From positions 1 to 21,134 of IMG/VR virus record IMGVR_UViG_3300044628_001165: a stretch of DNA of 21,134 nucleotides; one strand, written 5' to 3'. Each line of letters starts with the position of its first letter. Positions within the stretch are counted from its first letter, which is position 1. The stretch is from a virus. Shown one piece after another: positions 20,245 through 21,134 of this stretch. The notes below the pieces were generated by a model. It was given only the letters and a program-made list of their open reading frames with translations, did no database searches and was not told where the DNA came from. The position numbers and the translations under genes were made by a program.

Positions 20245-21134
20245 TACCGTTACTGCCATACGAAAAGCGGCTTGCCGAGATCCTTGGCATCACCCAGGAG
20301 CAGTATCAGGAATGGAAAGCGATAACGCTGCGCGAATCCATCGAGCGCCCGGCGAAGGGGCCACGGTGCGGCCCTCTTGTGCCGGTGCTTGTCAACCTGG
20401 CGATTGCCGTTGGCGTCAGCCTGCTGTCCTCGCTGCTATTCCCGACTCCTCAGCAATCCAGAATTGTAACAAACAGAAAGCGCGGGGACCCGCGCACAAG
20501 CAACCAGCGATCATCGCCAAGGTTCGGGTTTGACTCGCTGCAGGAGCCGGCAAGGGTTGGCCAATCAATCCCGATCATCATAGCCAAGCGCGAAAACGGG
20601 CTGGGCGGCGTCAGGGTGGCCATGCCGATGCTGTGGTCACAGGTGTTGGCGTGGAAACAGTCGGAAATGGCAAGGCTTATTTTTCTTGCCGGCGCCGCAA
20701 ATATGCCATCGGACGCCTGGGACCCAAGGGGCTGGGCCTTTGGCAACAACACGCTTGGCGCTTACGCCTACACCGGGAGCGCCATCGCAAGGGGAGCCAG
20801 GTACTCCATCTATTACGCGCCAAACGGCGGACGCATCAATAGCGCTCATCTGATTGCCGGCAGGGAAGCGGCTAGGGACGCAGGCAATTTCCAAAGCTAC
20901 GGCGGCCAAGACGTGTTTTCGGTAAACACCGGGGGCGGGCAATACAAAAGAGCTTTTTCTATGTCGGAGACGCCATCGACAAGCGCCGCCTTTGGCCTGT
21001 ACTCATGGTGTCCAAATGCAATGATGCGCAGGGCAACCGTCACCATCCAGCCGACAGTTCTTGCTAGAATTTCGTCAAGCGATAAAGTGCGGACCGATGA
21101 CGATGCCGCCGCGCTTGTCGAGTTGTGGAAGGGT
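20241..21134 (+). CDS. Tail tip attachment protein (gpJ-like), partial
   Basis: The ATG overlaps the upstream stop (ATGA) and the frame stays open for all 298 codons to the window edge. Residues 46-68 (VPVLVNLAIAVGVSLLSSLL) form a hydrophobic segment as found near the N-terminus of gpI/gpJ-type proteins. Then FGFDSLQEPARVGQSIPIII, and GGVRVAMPMLWSQV, match the '..fds....r.g.piPvvYG...vgG.....' signature of gpJ and related baseplate hub proteins. These form the tail tip and often determine receptor binding. The middle part (AYAYTGSAIARGARYSIYYA) is unassigned. Total size cannot be known. Confidence 0.65.
   Translation, partial: MIPLLPYEKRLAEILGITQEQYQEWKAITLRESIERPAKGPRCGPLVPVLVNLAIAVGVSLLSSLLFPTPQQSRIVTNRKRGDPRTSNQRSSPRFGFDSLQEPARVGQSIPIIIAKRENGLGGVRVAMPMLWSQVLAWKQSEMARLIFLAGAANMPSDAWDPRGWAFGNNTLGAYAYTGSAIARGARYSIYYAPNGGRINSAHLIAGREAARDAGNFQSYGGQDVFSVNTGGGQYKRAFSMSETPSTSAAFGLYSWCPNAMMRRATVTIQPTVLARISSSDKVRTDDDAAALVELWKG

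Noticed and set aside
1-21134. CRISPR arrays, tRNAs, rRNAs, insertion sequences, integrase and attachment sites
   Set aside because: Read for on both strands. No regular direct-repeat/spacer pattern, no cloverleaf with a GTTCRA-type arm, and no transposase or integrase motif was seen.

Overview
The window looks like the structural half, plus part of an accessory region, of a long-tailed (siphovirus-type) double-stranded DNA phage or prophage. The host is probably a GC-rich unicellular cyanobacterium. The host guess rests on three perfect HIP1 octamers (GCGATCGC), on cyanobacteria-like TAnnnT -10 boxes, and on many start codons without a Shine-Dalgarno sequence. No integrase, repressor, replication gene, tRNA or host flank is visible, so lytic versus temperate cannot be decided here.

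Region 1 (1-3499, + strand) holds seven or eight small genes. The first resembles a small terminase subunit. One carries a C-terminal domain like those of small phage accessory proteins. The rest are unrecognised. Most have their own -10-like box (TGC/GGC-TAnnnT) about 24-26 nt before the ATG. Three copies of the motif ATTGYTAAGCGCT precede individual genes. Region 2 (3500-3671) is a non-coding convergent junction where G-rich sequence switches abruptly to C-rich. Region 3 (3672-4635, - strand) holds four tiny unrecognised genes. Region 4 (4718-5605, +) encodes a DUF6378-type protein with an extra C-terminal half and a 54-residue two-helix hydrophobic protein.

Region 5 (5692-21134) is the virion module. 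The large terminase lies on the - strand, divergent from the portal. The + strand then runs in classical order: portal (DUF4055 type), scaffold, major capsid, small decoration-like protein, head-tail adaptor, head closure, HK97 gp10-like protein, tail terminator, tail tube, tail-assembly chaperone (with a frameshifted second frame that the usual ORF call misses), a 1532-residue tape measure containing an NlpC/P60 domain, two distal-tail proteins, and a gpJ-like tip protein that runs off the window. One Ala/Pro-rich gene is inserted antisense between portal and scaffold, with its own terminator and a palindromic bidirectional promoter.

Control appears highly decentralised. About 17 -10-like boxes sit at near-constant distance before starts. 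Small genes favour TATTAT/TATTGT-like boxes and several virion genes favour CTACACTG. Two strong intrinsic terminators (10801-10822 and 14075-14098) are each followed within about 40 nt by a new box. Within the tail operon, genes are instead coupled by 1-4 nt overlaps and use GTG/TTG starts. The most unusual features are the promoter family, the palindromic bidirectional promoter, the +1/-2 chaperone frameshift, and a perfect 21-bp inverted repeat inside the tape-measure gene at the edge of its NlpC/P60 domain.
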